Below, one piece after another: positions 33,881 through 45,731 of a stretch of 64,000 bases of DNA; position 1 is the first letter of the stretch, and the number at the start of each line of letters is the position of its first letter. The notes beneath the pieces were generated by a model. The model was not told where the DNA came from. It ran no database searches and was given only the letters and a program-made list of their open reading frames with translations. Source of the stretch: Pyronema omphalodes (taxonomy: Eukaryota > Ascomycota > Pezizomycetes > Pezizales > Pyronemataceae); contig JAJJXM010000027.1 of assembly GCA_024516155.1 (NCBI GenBank), forward strand, positions 552,001 through 616,000. Direction: 5' to 3'. The position numbers were made by a program, and so were the translations under genes.

Positions 33881-34993
33881 ATGGGGCTTTTTCGTCGGAA
33901 GACGAATGATACAGAATCTGAGAGCTTTAAAAGCATTCTTCAGAAAGCTGCGGGATTCTTCTCCAAAACAAACCCCCAGAAACAACGGAAGAATAGACCT
34001 CCAGATCAGTACCCGTGTCATCTCGATTCACCGCCGCAGTATTCACAATTCTCGAAACATCGGAATCTTGTTATGGAGGTTGAGGATTATGAGAAGAGCG
34101 GGATTATGCACAGCGTTAGAAAACTCGGTGACGGCGACGTTGGTACCGATAGCGAGCGTCAGAATCCACCTACAGACCCTTTCGAGGTACCAACACCTGA
34201 AGCGATTAATAATCCAAGCAGGGTTCGCAAAAACGACGCATTTGCAGCTCTTGCAGCATATGATATTGTTTTGTTACTTGATGATTCTGATTCCATGGAT
34301 TTGACGCTCAACGGGAAGGAAGCCATTGGGGGGCAAAAGACAAGATGGGATCACTTAGCAATGGTTGTTTACCAGATTGCGGGGAGGATTATACCATATG
34401 ATAACGACGGTATCGATATTTATTTCCTCAAATACAAAACTGCCGACGGAAATGCCAAATTCAATGTTATTGAAGCTGATCAAGTCTGGAAGTTATTCGA
34501 AACTGTCAAACCCACTGGACCAGGAGGAACACCAACTGACGATAAAATCCGCGCTATCACAAAAGCTTATCTTGAGACTTATAAGCAATATCTCCTTGGT
34601 AATATCGGTTCGATTAAGCCAATGAATATCATCTGTATCACGGATGGAGAACCTAATGATTACATCAACCTGACGGATATCATAAAGCTTACCGCGAGGA
34701 AATTGAAGACACTGGAGGATGAGCATAGAGAAAAGATTGGAAAGAGGGAGTTAAGACAACTTGGGATTCAATTCGTGCAGGTGGGATCAGATGATGCGGC
34801 TACGAGATTTCTTCAGAGGCTGGATACGGAGTTTGAAAAAACTCCTGGAAATCCTTATGATATTGTCGATGTTTTCGATTACCAACAGTGGTTCAAGGAT
34901 TCTGCTTCTGGAAGTATGCTAAGTGGAGAGGATTTGGCGAAGTTGTTGATGGGCGCAATAGATCCGAAATGGGATACGTCGGATGAGGAGTAG
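33881..34993 (+). CDS. von Willebrand factor A domain protein
   Basis: A single exon of 370 residues with ATG in a good context (GGCCATGG). The vWA domain covers about 125-345. The MIDAS metal site is complete: D134-x-S136-x-S138 in LLLDDSDSM, Thr in the GGTPT loop (217-219) and Asp255 in ITDGEP. No signal peptide or transmembrane helix is seen, so it is probably cytosolic. Stand-alone vWA proteins of this sort are common in Pezizomycotina and their partners are unknown. The head (1-115) is basic then Pro-rich and probably disordered. An inter-protein adhesion or chaperone-like role is only inference. Confidence 0.88.
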   Translation: MGLFRRKTNDTESESFKSILQKAAGFFSKTNPQKQRKNRPPDQYPCHLDSPPQYSQFSKHRNLVMEVEDYEKSGIMHSVRKLGDGDVGTDSERQNPPTDPFEVPTPEAINNPSRVRKNDAFAALAAYDIVLLLDDSDSMDLTLNGKEAIGGQKTRWDHLAMVVYQIAGRIIPYDNDGIDIYFLKYKTADGNAKFNVIEADQVWKLFETVKPTGPGGTPTDDKIRAITKAYLETYKQYLLGNIGSIKPMNIICITDGEPNDYINLTDIIKLTARKLKTLEDEHREKIGKRELRQLGIQFVQVGSDDAATRFLQRLDTEFEKTPGNPYDIVDVFDYQQWFKDSASGSMLSGEDLAKLLMGAIDPKWDTSDEE

Positions 34994-36183
34994 GATTGAT
35001 CCGATGTCTCAGGAAGGCACCGGGAATTCAAACCCAACGATTTGCTGAATTGTTTTCAAGTTTTTCTCTAATGCGATAGTGCTTTATTCCTTTATTCTCA
35101 AGGTCTTGATACACTTATGCGTATGGAATATTTTCAAATTTCTTTTGGGGTCGTTTTGGACCACAGATTCTTTTTCGGTTCATTGAAGTGGTTGGCAACA
35201 GGAAATGTTATTAGTCATCAACATACGGTATTAGCAAAAAATCTATTTATTCTTGATGGATGCTTTCTCAAGTATTACATACAAGCACATCTTGACCCCA
35301 CAGAAACGCGGGTATCTACTTGATTATACCCTAATAATCCTGGGACGTTTTTTCTCAAAGTGCAAAGTCCAAACTAACTGGGACCGTCCCACCACGAACG
35401 CGGGATTTTAACCTATACCTACTACCAGCCCTGACGGTTATCTCTCTCCATTTAATTAAATCTTCCGTGGTAACACGGGATAGGGAAATATAGGAGTTTC
35501 TAGAATTATCGAAGGCAGGTAGACGTAGTGTAGTATCTTTGATTAGGGCTTAAGCCTAAAGCCGCTTTCTTCACGCTGCTCCTCTAACTTGTCTTTCCTT
35601 CAAACTTTGGAAGTCTTCTGATGCTTACTAGTTCCTTCTCATCGGGTGGTGTAGTGTAATGGGCGGGGATTGAATCTTGTTTCTGAGCAACAGCATCTGG
35701 GGATGAAGGAGGGGTGTGAATTTAGCTTTGCGACGGAGAGAAGAGTTCGAACGGTGGTTCTGAGGTTTAAAGCGGCTAAAATAGTAAATTTGGCATGCGC
35801 ATCAGTCAGAATATAGTGGATTTTGCTTCGTTGGCGTATGGAATAGGGATTGCTAAGCGCCGCGCAGGTTTGACCCTTCGAGTGATAACCCATGCATCCC
35901 TGAATGGCCCTGCCACGGTCATTCAGCGCCTCCGAGTCGGAGCCTGACGCGCCATTCAGAAACTGTAGCGCAGCCGAAAAACGCGCTAAAAATCGGTCTT
36001 CTTCAAAGACTGGCATTGCCATTCAGGTTTTTTTATTAGCGCGAGTATTTAAATATTCACTAGTCTACCCTTTAATATTGATTCATAACGAATTGCTCGA
36101 TCAGAATTCATCGCTACGCACACCTTACGATAAATTAACCGCTGATCACTACTTTCAAAAACACTCAATAACTTCATCGCAAT
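34994..36183. other. Intergenic with a small inverted-repeat element
   Basis: No domain-bearing ORF; the minus ORF at 35639-36022 overlaps the inverted-repeat element and is judged spurious. The right end is the promoter of the secreted-protein gene. Confidence 0.5.
35899..36027. mobile_element. MITE-like 129-bp inverted-repeat element
   Basis: Begins CCTGAATGGCCCTGCCA and ends TGGCATTGCCATTCAGG; the arms are inverted complements at 15 of the first 17 positions. The interior holds an 11-bp palindrome TCCGAGTCGGA at 35931-35941. No clear target-site duplication flanks it, so it may instead be a foldback or a regulatory hairpin. Confidence 0.4.
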
Positions 36184-36606
36184 ATGAAGTTTTCCCGGAG
36201 GAATAACTTCGCCTTTCTTCTCGCGCTTATTATCGCGCCAATCGCGATGGCTATGCCCACACAGCCCAAGCTCAACGGGAAGAACGTGAATATCAACATT
36301 CCGACATCTATCAATACCACTTTGATTCATACGAATTTCACTCTGGTTATCGAAACACCGAAGAAACCGTCGCTTCCGGTTAACGTCACTTTACCATTGC
36401 CATTAACAAACTCTACGAAGACAGTTTTACCGCCAGTTCAGACAGAGAAGGCAAGGGTTATAGAGAAGAAAGAAGGAACTGTTAGCTCAGTCTCAAATTT
36501 GAATTGGATAAAACAGTGGTTTGCGTGGTGGAGGATAAATATAGAAATCGAAAGACAGAAAAGTTTGAGATATAAGTGGCGATTTAGGGGAAGACCGCCG
36601 TTGTGA
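36184..36606 (+). CDS. Small secreted protein of unknown function
   Basis: A 140-residue frame starting in a promoter-proximal context. Residues 1-24 (MKFSRRNNFAFLLALIIAPI...) form a clear signal peptide with a cut near AMA-MP. The mature part has sequons at NTT, NFT, NVT and NST, no cysteines and a basic, Trp-rich C-terminus (WIKQWFAWWRINIEIERQK). I recognise no family. The absence of Cys argues against a classic effector fold; an amphipathic, membrane-active C-terminus is possible but untested. Confidence 0.55.
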   Translation: MKFSRRNNFAFLLALIIAPIAMAMPTQPKLNGKNVNINIPTSINTTLIHTNFTLVIETPKKPSLPVNVTLPLPLTNSTKTVLPPVQTEKARVIEKKEGTVSSVSNLNWIKQWFAWWRINIEIERQKSLRYKWRFRGRPPL

Positions 36607-39600
36607 GGCTGGTAATTCATGTAAGATGCAAAACTATGTTTTATTGATGATACTGGTGCTGTAATCAAACTTATCTAATTAGAACTGAAAGATTTGAAGA
36701 ACATTACATATGTACGAATACGCGTGATTCTGTGTGCAAATTTTCAATGCTTATCCAAAGATGAGGTATGGTGAATATCATACGATTTCAATACTCTCAG
36801 TCCTATTCAAAACTTTGCTGGGGCACATTCTCAGGGTTTGGGACAGTGATTGTTATTACAAACCCATGAAATATCACTCTTTCACCCCCAATCAAAGTTT
36901 GCATCACTTGTCACTTCTAGTACTCGAAGTATCGTCGCAGTACTTCCAAGTATCTTCAAAGTTCCAATCAACTTTCTGCTCAAATCAATCCCCCCACGTC
37001 TAACCGAGTGCGGATATTTCCGGAGGTGAGGTTCTACATTCTGTTTGCGTAATCAAACGACAGTCATTGCGTATTATCCATTCCGTCTCGACACACGTCG
37101 AAATATCATTTACTCTCGCTATTATCCCCCACGTTCACCGTTATCTCATCACTATAGGTTTTATTCTCCTGCTCACCGTCGCAATAACGGATATACAGCC
37201 CTATGACTATCTATTGGCGCTAGATGAGCATGCATACCTGCCTTGTCAAAGTGCGGATGGTGTTTTAACCTACCAGCTCAACGCAATCTTGAAACCTATG
37301 TTTGATTCGGCGATTAAGTAGCATTTAAGCGGCAAAAAATATTGATGAGTTCAACTGTCTTTCAATTTATTTTGCATCAAGTTTGGCAGTGTTTGACATA
37401 CTTATCTACCCAGATTTGCAAGCAATGAGCAACGGGATGGAGATATTCCGGTGTTTAAAGATTAATGGCCTGTGATTTGGTAGGTACTTCGGTACTTGGA
37501 TACACTAGTACACCGACAGTTTGTTTTGGCATGCATTTGTGATATTGGTCATCGCTTTCACGCTTCCAAGCTCCGACCAATTGACTCATGCATCTTATCA
37601 CCAAACATCAGTTTGATAGCTCATCTTGTTGATGCGCCTTACGGTTAATATCGGAACTTTGAAAATAAGACCACTGCAACCCACTTTGTAGAGACGGAAC
37701 GACTCGCCTCATGAGCCTTTGCGTCTTGATGATCATCCACCATATTTCCGCGCAGAGAGATAACTGCATCGAAAATCTGCTCAACGGCATATTTATTCTG
37801 CCACACAGATTAGTGATTCGTGTTGTTTACAAATGGTTGACATTCAAGAGTTTACTCCGTTAATATACCACTTTTTCCGGACTTTTGGTACCGGCCGTAC
37901 TGAATCACAGCGGCTGGGTATAGTACCATCTATGTAAGTACCTCCGCGGGAAAAAGACTTACGGCGAATACTTCCTTCTGTAACATACATAATCACGGCC
38001 CATTTGACATCCCACTTACTCCTTTCTCGCTTTTTTGCATTCCGTAATTGAAGGGCATGGGGGTACAAAATATCCTAGTCACCATGTCACCGCTGATGTC
38101 TCAGTGGGTGAAAGTAGCGAGGCCACAGCCAGGGTAAGGGCTTCCCCTGTACAGTTCTGAGCGCAAACCATTAAAAGTGCCTCCGTACATTTATAGCATA
38201 CCGGGACTCATATATGTATTTCCAAGCCTCCTGCATCGTGAGATCGATAAGTCGTACGGTGAGCTTGAATTCTAAGCTACAGACGCGCGAGAAGAGTTAC
38301 TGCAAAGCTAGAGCAGAGCAGAGAAGAAGACTAATGCCCTACAGAGCGCGTATCGCAGCGCGAAATGCAGACCTGGTTGGTGGAGCTAAAGAGATGAGTG
38401 ATACGCGATACATCTGTCTGACGTCCTACGTATCTAATGATTTAATTGCGGTTAATGAAAGGAGCATTTTCGAAACTTCAATGTATCACGGGACTAAAAC
38501 TGTGGCGCTGTTTTGTTTGAATTGATGATCACATTGGCATTGGGTTGACGTAGACGGACCGGACGGGGGAAAACACCGAGTTTCTCATGGTGATATGGCT
38601 TGAAACAGGCGCTGATTGAAGTGCGAACAATCTGGAACTCGCAAGAAAGTGAGAAAGTTGTGCCAGGTGCTGATGGTTGCATGGTCATTATTTTTGTGCA
38701 TGGGAGAGCTTGGTTAATATGACTTGCATATTTCCCCCGCATCACACAAAGCTCTCTATCCTAACAAATGAAACGAAAGCTAGTGATATAAGTCCCTCGG
38801 AGATTAGAGCGACTTTAACGATATACACAAAAGATACTTTGATGACGACGTATCTATTTCCCAATATCAGAGGTCCTAATAATTTGGCACAGTTAAAGCT
38901 CCTATCTCAGACTGATTGCGCGAATATCGTACACATTGAACCAATCGATTGTGTATCTAGTGGGGTAACAGAAAGTAGACCCACCCCGCACAGCCGCAAA
39001 ATTCAAGTTGCTTTTCCATGATATTGCATAAGTTGCACGACGTTGATGGTGATGCAGGTCGCATACCCGCCCAGCTGTCACAGGTAATCGTTATTCGCCC
39101 ATAATTAGGAGATTATGGCACCATAGATCTCTGGCGGCGTTTCTGAGCGCCACGCTGGCTAGAATTTCAATAGCCATTGACTTGCGATCTAGTCCGAATT
39201 TAAACCGGCCTCGACACCTCATGTTAAAGCAGCTCTATTAGAACAGCGCAAACTATGATATACACAGTATATAGCTCTTCATGGAAGGTTATTAATGTGT
39301 TTCTTAGTTTTAAAAGGCGCGGATACCGTAAATCATATTTATGGCATGAATCGCTTCAATGAGTGAGCCTGTGATATGATGTATTGGGCTTAAACTGCTC
39401 CTTATGTTCATAAGGCCTTCCTGTAAAACTCTGGTATAAAACCGATTGGGTATTATGTGTTTGCCACTACGAAGCGTGATTGTTATCAAAATAGGGCAAT
39501 ATGTCATCTCATTGAAACACTCCCACCACAGTGAACCAACGCATCGGTGAACCGCGAGTTTGGTTTTTCTGTGCATCTTTGAAAAACAAATCTGACCACC

Positions 39601-41092
39601 CCCACCTATGTTGTCCCAAATATTCGGATAGACCGGCTTTCCAAGAAGGGCTGTTTACTCGCGGGCCCATTGGAAGCTTGATAATTCCAACGTATCAAAG
39701 CCAATTCTCGGAATACGGCATTGCAGATACTGATCATGTTCCAGTGCATCGGTTACCTGGAAAATGTGGTACGCTAGCTCAAGATACGCCGATTTTACGG
39801 CTCGCGAACGGCGATGTCAGATTAATACGCCGCGTATACTCTCCCGAGGTTGCTTTTCTTAGAAGCGAAGCTCGCCACCCCCGTGATCGACATTGCCATA
39901 AAATCCCACATTGTCCCACTGGAAAGTTCTTCCGGTGTCGGAAGCGCTTGTAAGTCACAGAAAACCCTGGGTTCTGGGATACTGTATGTGATTGCCTGGA
40001 ATTGGATGGATCTGCAGACCGTATCTTAACGCATTACAGAAGCTCACCATGATCTGTATAGACAAGCGAATATATTTCTAGGTGAGATATAACGGCTCTC
40101 CGTCTCGGCAACGGATATACTGCAATATGTGCACTTTATAGATAGAGTATGACGGGTACCTCACAGAGGATTCCTCGGTCCAGCTGAACAATACGGCGCA
40201 GAATTTTTAACATACGTGGCATTGGATATAAACGCCAAGAATAGACGTTAGAGAAATATTTGAAGATATCTGACCAGCGGAGATTGTGATCACGGAGTAA
40301 AGATGCGATAGACGAACGTACAAACGAGCGGGAATCACCGGAATGACTGTTCCCTACGCCTTGCAGTAGCAAGGGAAGAGAAGCGGTTCACTGAACGGCC
40401 CTGATGCACAACTGACTGCTTCGGATACGGCAAGAATAGGTCTTATCGACGTCACTATCATTCAATTCGGTATGAGTTTGCGAGAATGTTTTGCCATTTC
40501 ATCGATTTTTCCTGGCTATTTTCTCATCAGATGACGACATTGGTTAACTATAATGCACGGAGCGATGAACTCAGCTGCCTGGAGTACTCAATGTCTCGAC
40601 CACAGATGTGATGAAAACGGTGGAGACGACGATTCGAACGGGTAACTCCGCTAAGAATGTAAAATTGAAATGATCAAACGGCAGGATAAGTTACACAATT
40701 AAGTAGAGGAAGAGATTTTACTGCGTCCAATAACCCGCGTGTGGACAACAATATGTTACTAGGTACGTAACTCTGGACCTATTGGACGGTACTCTGTTCC
40801 ATTGACATATCTTTAACAGCCAATTGCCCCGATATGGACCGGCTATATTGACCTGTTTCTCCCGGGGGTGTCTTGGCCGACATATGTTTGTAAACGAGAC
40901 AGCGAGTGATACACTGTGGTCCAATTATCTCATTGGATCATCCCTGGCAGTGGAGCTGTACATTAATGCATCTCAAACTGGACGTCAGCGATCCTGCAGT
41001 TGCCATAAAAAAAAGCCATATAATATTTCTGTTTCATTTCAACCTCTATTCTAACCTCCATGCGCATGTGATTTACCCCGCCAATCACGGAT
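36607..41092. other. 4.5-kb gene-poor region
   Basis: I checked both strands and found only ORFs of up to 140 residues without recognisable motifs. The longest, 39531-39953 (plus), is not similar to anything I know. The region may be decayed sequence, but no transposase or reverse transcriptase fragment is evident. Confidence 0.45.
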
Positions 41093-42103
41093 TCACCATT
41101 CACCCAGTGCGTCCCTGGCCTCCGATATGAGAGTCTGCGCCAGGAGCTCAGCATCGCCGGGAAAACGCGCGGAGACATAGTGGTAATTGGAATCTGTATG
41201 CACGAATGGTCTTTGAATGCCATTAGTATAAAATATCTTGAGAGGTTTTGTTTCATCCCGTTTTTGCTTACTTTTGATTTATTGGCCCTTTGATATATTG
41301 GCCTCCCGCCTGTTCAGCCTATGGTCATATATGCGTCAGTCCGGAAATGGAATAGATCATAATAATATCACGATAAAGATCAGAATGAGAATCTAGCAGG
41401 ACTGCACTCACATCGAAATAACACCATCTGTCAGGATATGTACGGTAATAATAGCCCATGAACCACGCTTGGCTAATTATCCATGCTGTCGCCTCCATCC
41501 ACCACGGAAGAGTTGTAGTCTGCAAATTGTGCTCCGCCAACAAACTTCTCTGTTTCACTGGGCACCTCGCAAAAGCGAGGGATAAAACGCCGTGGCATAT
41601 TGCGCCTAATACCTTGCGTGGCTTTGAAGCATCTCGCTTTGTGCAGGGAAGATATTTTTCCAGCTGTCGGTGGAGAGATTCGGACTCTAGATATTGACGG
41701 ATGGGCTTATCATGACCTCCAGGAAGAAGAGCAATGTCTAGAATAGAAGCAAGTATCCGTCAAAATTCGCGCATTGCATGTATGGTTGAGAGGAGTAAAA
41801 ACCATATTCAAGAATATCAAAGCTCTCATCAGTCCACGAAAGAGGTTTCTGGAACTCTGGTGATGCAGTCATCTCATTATAGGTTTCTTTGGCTTTTTTT
41901 GTCGCCCCGAGAACTGTTGCGAAGATAGAGGATGAGAGGAGCAGCTGATCAGCGCAAGCCACAATACCATGTTCTGTCGCAAAAGTGATGCTACAACCAG
42001 CTGTTTTGAGGACAGACCACGGAATAGCTACTTCCGTGGGGTCTTGCCCGCTGTTGGCGAGGAAAATTAAGGTTTTCGGCGGTGTCTGTCTGATGGTTGT
42101 CAT
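41093..42103 (-). CDS. DJ-1/PfpI family protein (class I glutamine amidotransferase-like)
   Basis: Four exons (42103-41803, 41737-41412, 41318-41272, 41210-41093) encode 263 residues, with every junction in phase. Family landmarks are in order: KTLIFLANSG with Glu24 in DPTEVA (the glutamate that tunes the catalytic Cys), LLPGGHDKPIRQYLES (about 104-119), the nucleophile elbow GAICHG with Cys148-His149, TTTLPWWMEATAW, and the terminal PFVHTDSNYHYVSARFPGDAE. These match microbial and fungal DJ-1/PfpI proteins linked to glyoxalase, deglycase or chaperone activities; which applies here is unknown. The first intron has a weak donor GTTTTT but TAG acceptor and exact phase; the others use GTGAGT...ATAG and GTAAGC...AAAG. 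An ATG 22 codons upstream (42169) is an alternative start. Confidence 0.85.
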
Positions 42104-45100
42104 AGTTTTCGGAAGTGAACGTGAGAGTGATAGGATATCGAGTGGCCGCATTGACGAGATGCTGCACAATGTATATCAATGTTCTATTTGCTATTCTTGC
42201 ATGTGGTGCTAGCATATATATTTTGCTTTAGTCGACCTGTACGACCGTTATTTTCCGATTGAAATTACTGCTCACGTCACTATTTCTTACACAAGCTATT
42301 GATATCTGTCTTAGCTGATATTCTTTTGCGTATAATTGCGGCACCATGTGATTTTATCGTTTTAGGTGTGTACAAAGATTAATAATTGGGTTTTTGTGAT
42401 CCACGCACGGATAGCTGCCTATCTGGTACGGGTAAATAAGCGCTTACTTTTGTTTGCTGGGACGTAGGGCTTCGTATGCCATACATATACTTGGAAAATC
42501 ATCTACGCCACGTGTAATTGGGGTGGTATATCGATACCCATGTTCTGGAAGCTGATAAGCGGAAGTGGCATGTTGAGTGACAGCGTCGAACATGCTCTCT
42601 AGGTGCGATATGAATAACCAAACGCCTTGAAAAGCACTTTGTATAATACTGCTGAACGGTCTTAGGACTACTAATCCGGACCTATATCAACATAGGAATT
42701 TTCCGCGGAAGACTCAATTGCTGCTCACCTGACATTTCGAGGCAATGGCCCATGGTTATAGAACCGAGTAGATGCTCGAAAGATCAGCTAGGCAGAGATC
42801 GACCTTTACATATGTTGGAATTTTGACTGGTAACACTACATCTAACCGACGCCGAACTATAAATCCCGGAAATCTTTCTCGTTTAGACTTGTAATTAGTT
42901 CTTATTCGAAAATCCTGCCTCGAAGATCGCCGTGAAACAATGTGTTTTGAGAAATGTTTGCTGAAGCGAAAAAAAAAAAACAAAAGACCCCGTCGGGCCT
43001 GTGATATTTTGTGGCTTTCTTTCGGCGGCGTTCGGCTGATTAGTTAATAGTTTATAGAAAACCGGCGCTAGAAGTCTCCTCCGCGCGGGGTCCCGGGGCC
43101 AGCCGGTTGCAGCCTTTTCCCGCTTTGTCCACGTGACTTTCAAAATTCCAAACACGGCCGACGTCCGACGCCCGTCGTAGCAGAATTTTCTCACTCTTCG
43201 TTCACGTAGAAGCCTAAGGACAAAATCTATGCAGTCGCTGTAAACCCAATGCTACATTAGTGTATTGTGTTCGCTTCTTTCCGAGAGGTATTTCTGCCTT
43301 GCCTAGTGAGTTATGGCTTGTCGTCCTTCCATGACAGATGAGCTGAAGATCGTTAACAGAATTTAGATCAAACTTCTCGAACTTTTTTCGTATTTAAGGT
43401 TCGAGGGAATTTGAGAAAGAAAAAAATAATGCCACGTTTCATCTCTCCATACTGAATGTCTCGGGTTCACTCTGGGGAAGTCGTGCCGGCGGTTGAGCAA
43501 CTCCTTGCCATGATTCTCAAACATTCCTCAACCGTGAACGTCACATTTAGTGCCAAGTTCGACTGTAGATTCTCCCCGGTTTCTCCATGGTTTAGCCAAG
43601 TGTATCTACACCGATGCGAATCTGGATCCTCTTAATGCGAGCCGTTCGATCTTTAGCTCCTCAAAAACGTTGAAACGCTTGCGAAGCTCCCGAGGCAGGC
43701 TATCCAGATTTGAGGAGCGGCGTCTGAATAACGGAGCGTGGCAGGACAGCTGGCTTCATGGGGGTTCATTGATAACCACCAGCCCTAACTAATAATAAGC
43801 GCGAGCGCCGTTGTATGGTCGGTTACGAGGAACTAAGCCAAACGCGGCTCCCTCCGGACTCTTCTCCAACAAGGCATTGCTTCGTGAATTTTCGACATCT
43901 TCATCGCCTCTTGGACCCACTTTGCTGTCCCCTATGCACCTTCCATTTACTCTATTTTATATAGCTGTGACGATATACAGGGGCCTGAGAGCATAAATAT
44001 TTCGTCAGATCAAGTTGACATCTCATCGAAGCCTGATGATCTACAGCTATGATAATCAGGGAGCTCGAACTAGTGCGATGTGCGGGGTAGATACCGTAAC
44101 ATAAGCCTCTCGCCAGGGAGTTTGAGGGCAAAACCCAGGGTTGACATTGGAATGCAAAAACGCCATTCCAGTCAACTTTTTGTCAACAAATTCAATCACA
44201 ACGAAAATTTGAGAATGCAGGTGACTCGTATTGAGGAGTCCGGTTTCATCTTGTAATAATTGAGATGGTGTTGGGAGTTGGACATAGAGAAAGGAAAGTG
44301 GGTGTGTATAGTAAATTTGTGAAGTGCCGATACAAAAACACTGCCCCATTGCTCCATCCAATTCAGGTCAAAATGGAGTCTTTCGACTCTGGTATTCGTA
44401 ACTACCACTATTCTGGCTGGTAATCGGCCTTCTCATGTTTATTTTGGCCGATACACACCAAATTATATAAGCGGAAGATGCACTGTGTGTACATTACGAT
44501 GCTTTTTTCTCGTTTCGACGCTGACAGGGAGAGTTGACCGACATACAGACTCGCCAATTCAGATGCGTCAAGAAGCTTCCCATGTCGTGCATAGAGTGAC
44601 GACTGACGACTCGTCGACTCCCGATATGACTAGGCTCATTAATGTATTCAGTTAAAATGCCCAGGCACTACTCCTGCATGTTCGACGTAATACTAGTACA
44701 AATCTGGCTACCTTGACAGATGGTAAGCATGCATTATTGTTTTCTTGTCGAGTTCATCCAAGTGGAGCTTCTGCATGGTATCAGAATATTCGACCTGAAT
44801 TTCAGGTGTTTCGTTGAGAAATAAGATCAGTGTGCCACCATATCATATCAGTTGCACGCGAGTACTCAGAGTGGGCCATATGTGATTGTTTCGTCGTACC
44901 GACACATACAGGTTTTTGAGGAAAGTGCCGGGAGAGTGGATGAGTGTTCAGAAACTATGCTGTGTTTCCCTGACCCTGCATGCGCATCATCCCGGATAAA
45001 GTGTTTTGCGACCAATTCGCCTAGTGTGAGGAACAGGTACTTTCCAGACTGTGATACTTGCATAAATTCAGTCTCTCAGACAGAACTGCTTCACGGTAGA

Positions 45101-45731
45101 TGGTAATGCGGAATACACTCACAGGTGCTGAGCAGTGCACCAAGTGCCTTGTCCCTTTATGGACACACTAAGTACCCGCCTGACTGCCCGTCTTTACTGG
45201 AATATCTCCTCCTCCTCTGGTTTATCTTCCGGGCAGATTCTCACCAGTTGTTCAGTCCCCGCATCAGCCTAAGGCTAGACAAGGCGTACTACTCGACCCA
45301 AAATTCAAAAACCAACGGCACAGCACACCATAACTCTCCGTCTTGCTTGGCCAACGCAGAGCGTAGACACGAATAAAGTCTGACTCCAAGTCACCCGCAC
45401 TTGGCACGCCTCTTCGAACCTTACTTCAGCTCCCACCGGCACCTCACCTCATCCGGCTCAGCAGAAATATCACCAGGCCTCACACGAAGGAACATATCCG
45501 AGCTCCGTATAAACCCATCAATATCCGGTTAAAAAAAAATAAGTCGATTAAAGCCAGGATAATGCAAAGATTCATTTGAAACGTCATAGATACCATCCAT
45601 CCACGGAAAGAAAAACGAATTGGCTCATTAAAGCTTACGACATAAGTTTTGACCTATTCCCAATCATCCGATAATCAGAATAACTTTTCAGAAAACTTGG
45701 GAGCAGCTCCAACAATTCCTGAAGTTACACC
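42104..45731. other. 3.6-kb gene-poor region
   Basis: Short ORFs only; none shows a domain I recognise. The right end (45400-45731) is the presumed promoter and leader of the transcription factor gene. Confidence 0.45.

Noticed and set aside
39531..39953. 140-codon plus-strand ORF in the gene-poor region
   Set aside because: No signal peptide, domain, or codon pattern that sets it apart; no splice partner found.
36607..45731. Possible biosynthetic gene cluster around the DJ-1 gene and the Zn2Cys6 factor
   Set aside because: No polyketide synthase, NRPS, terpene cyclase, P450 or transporter is present; the genes are far apart with gene-poor DNA between.
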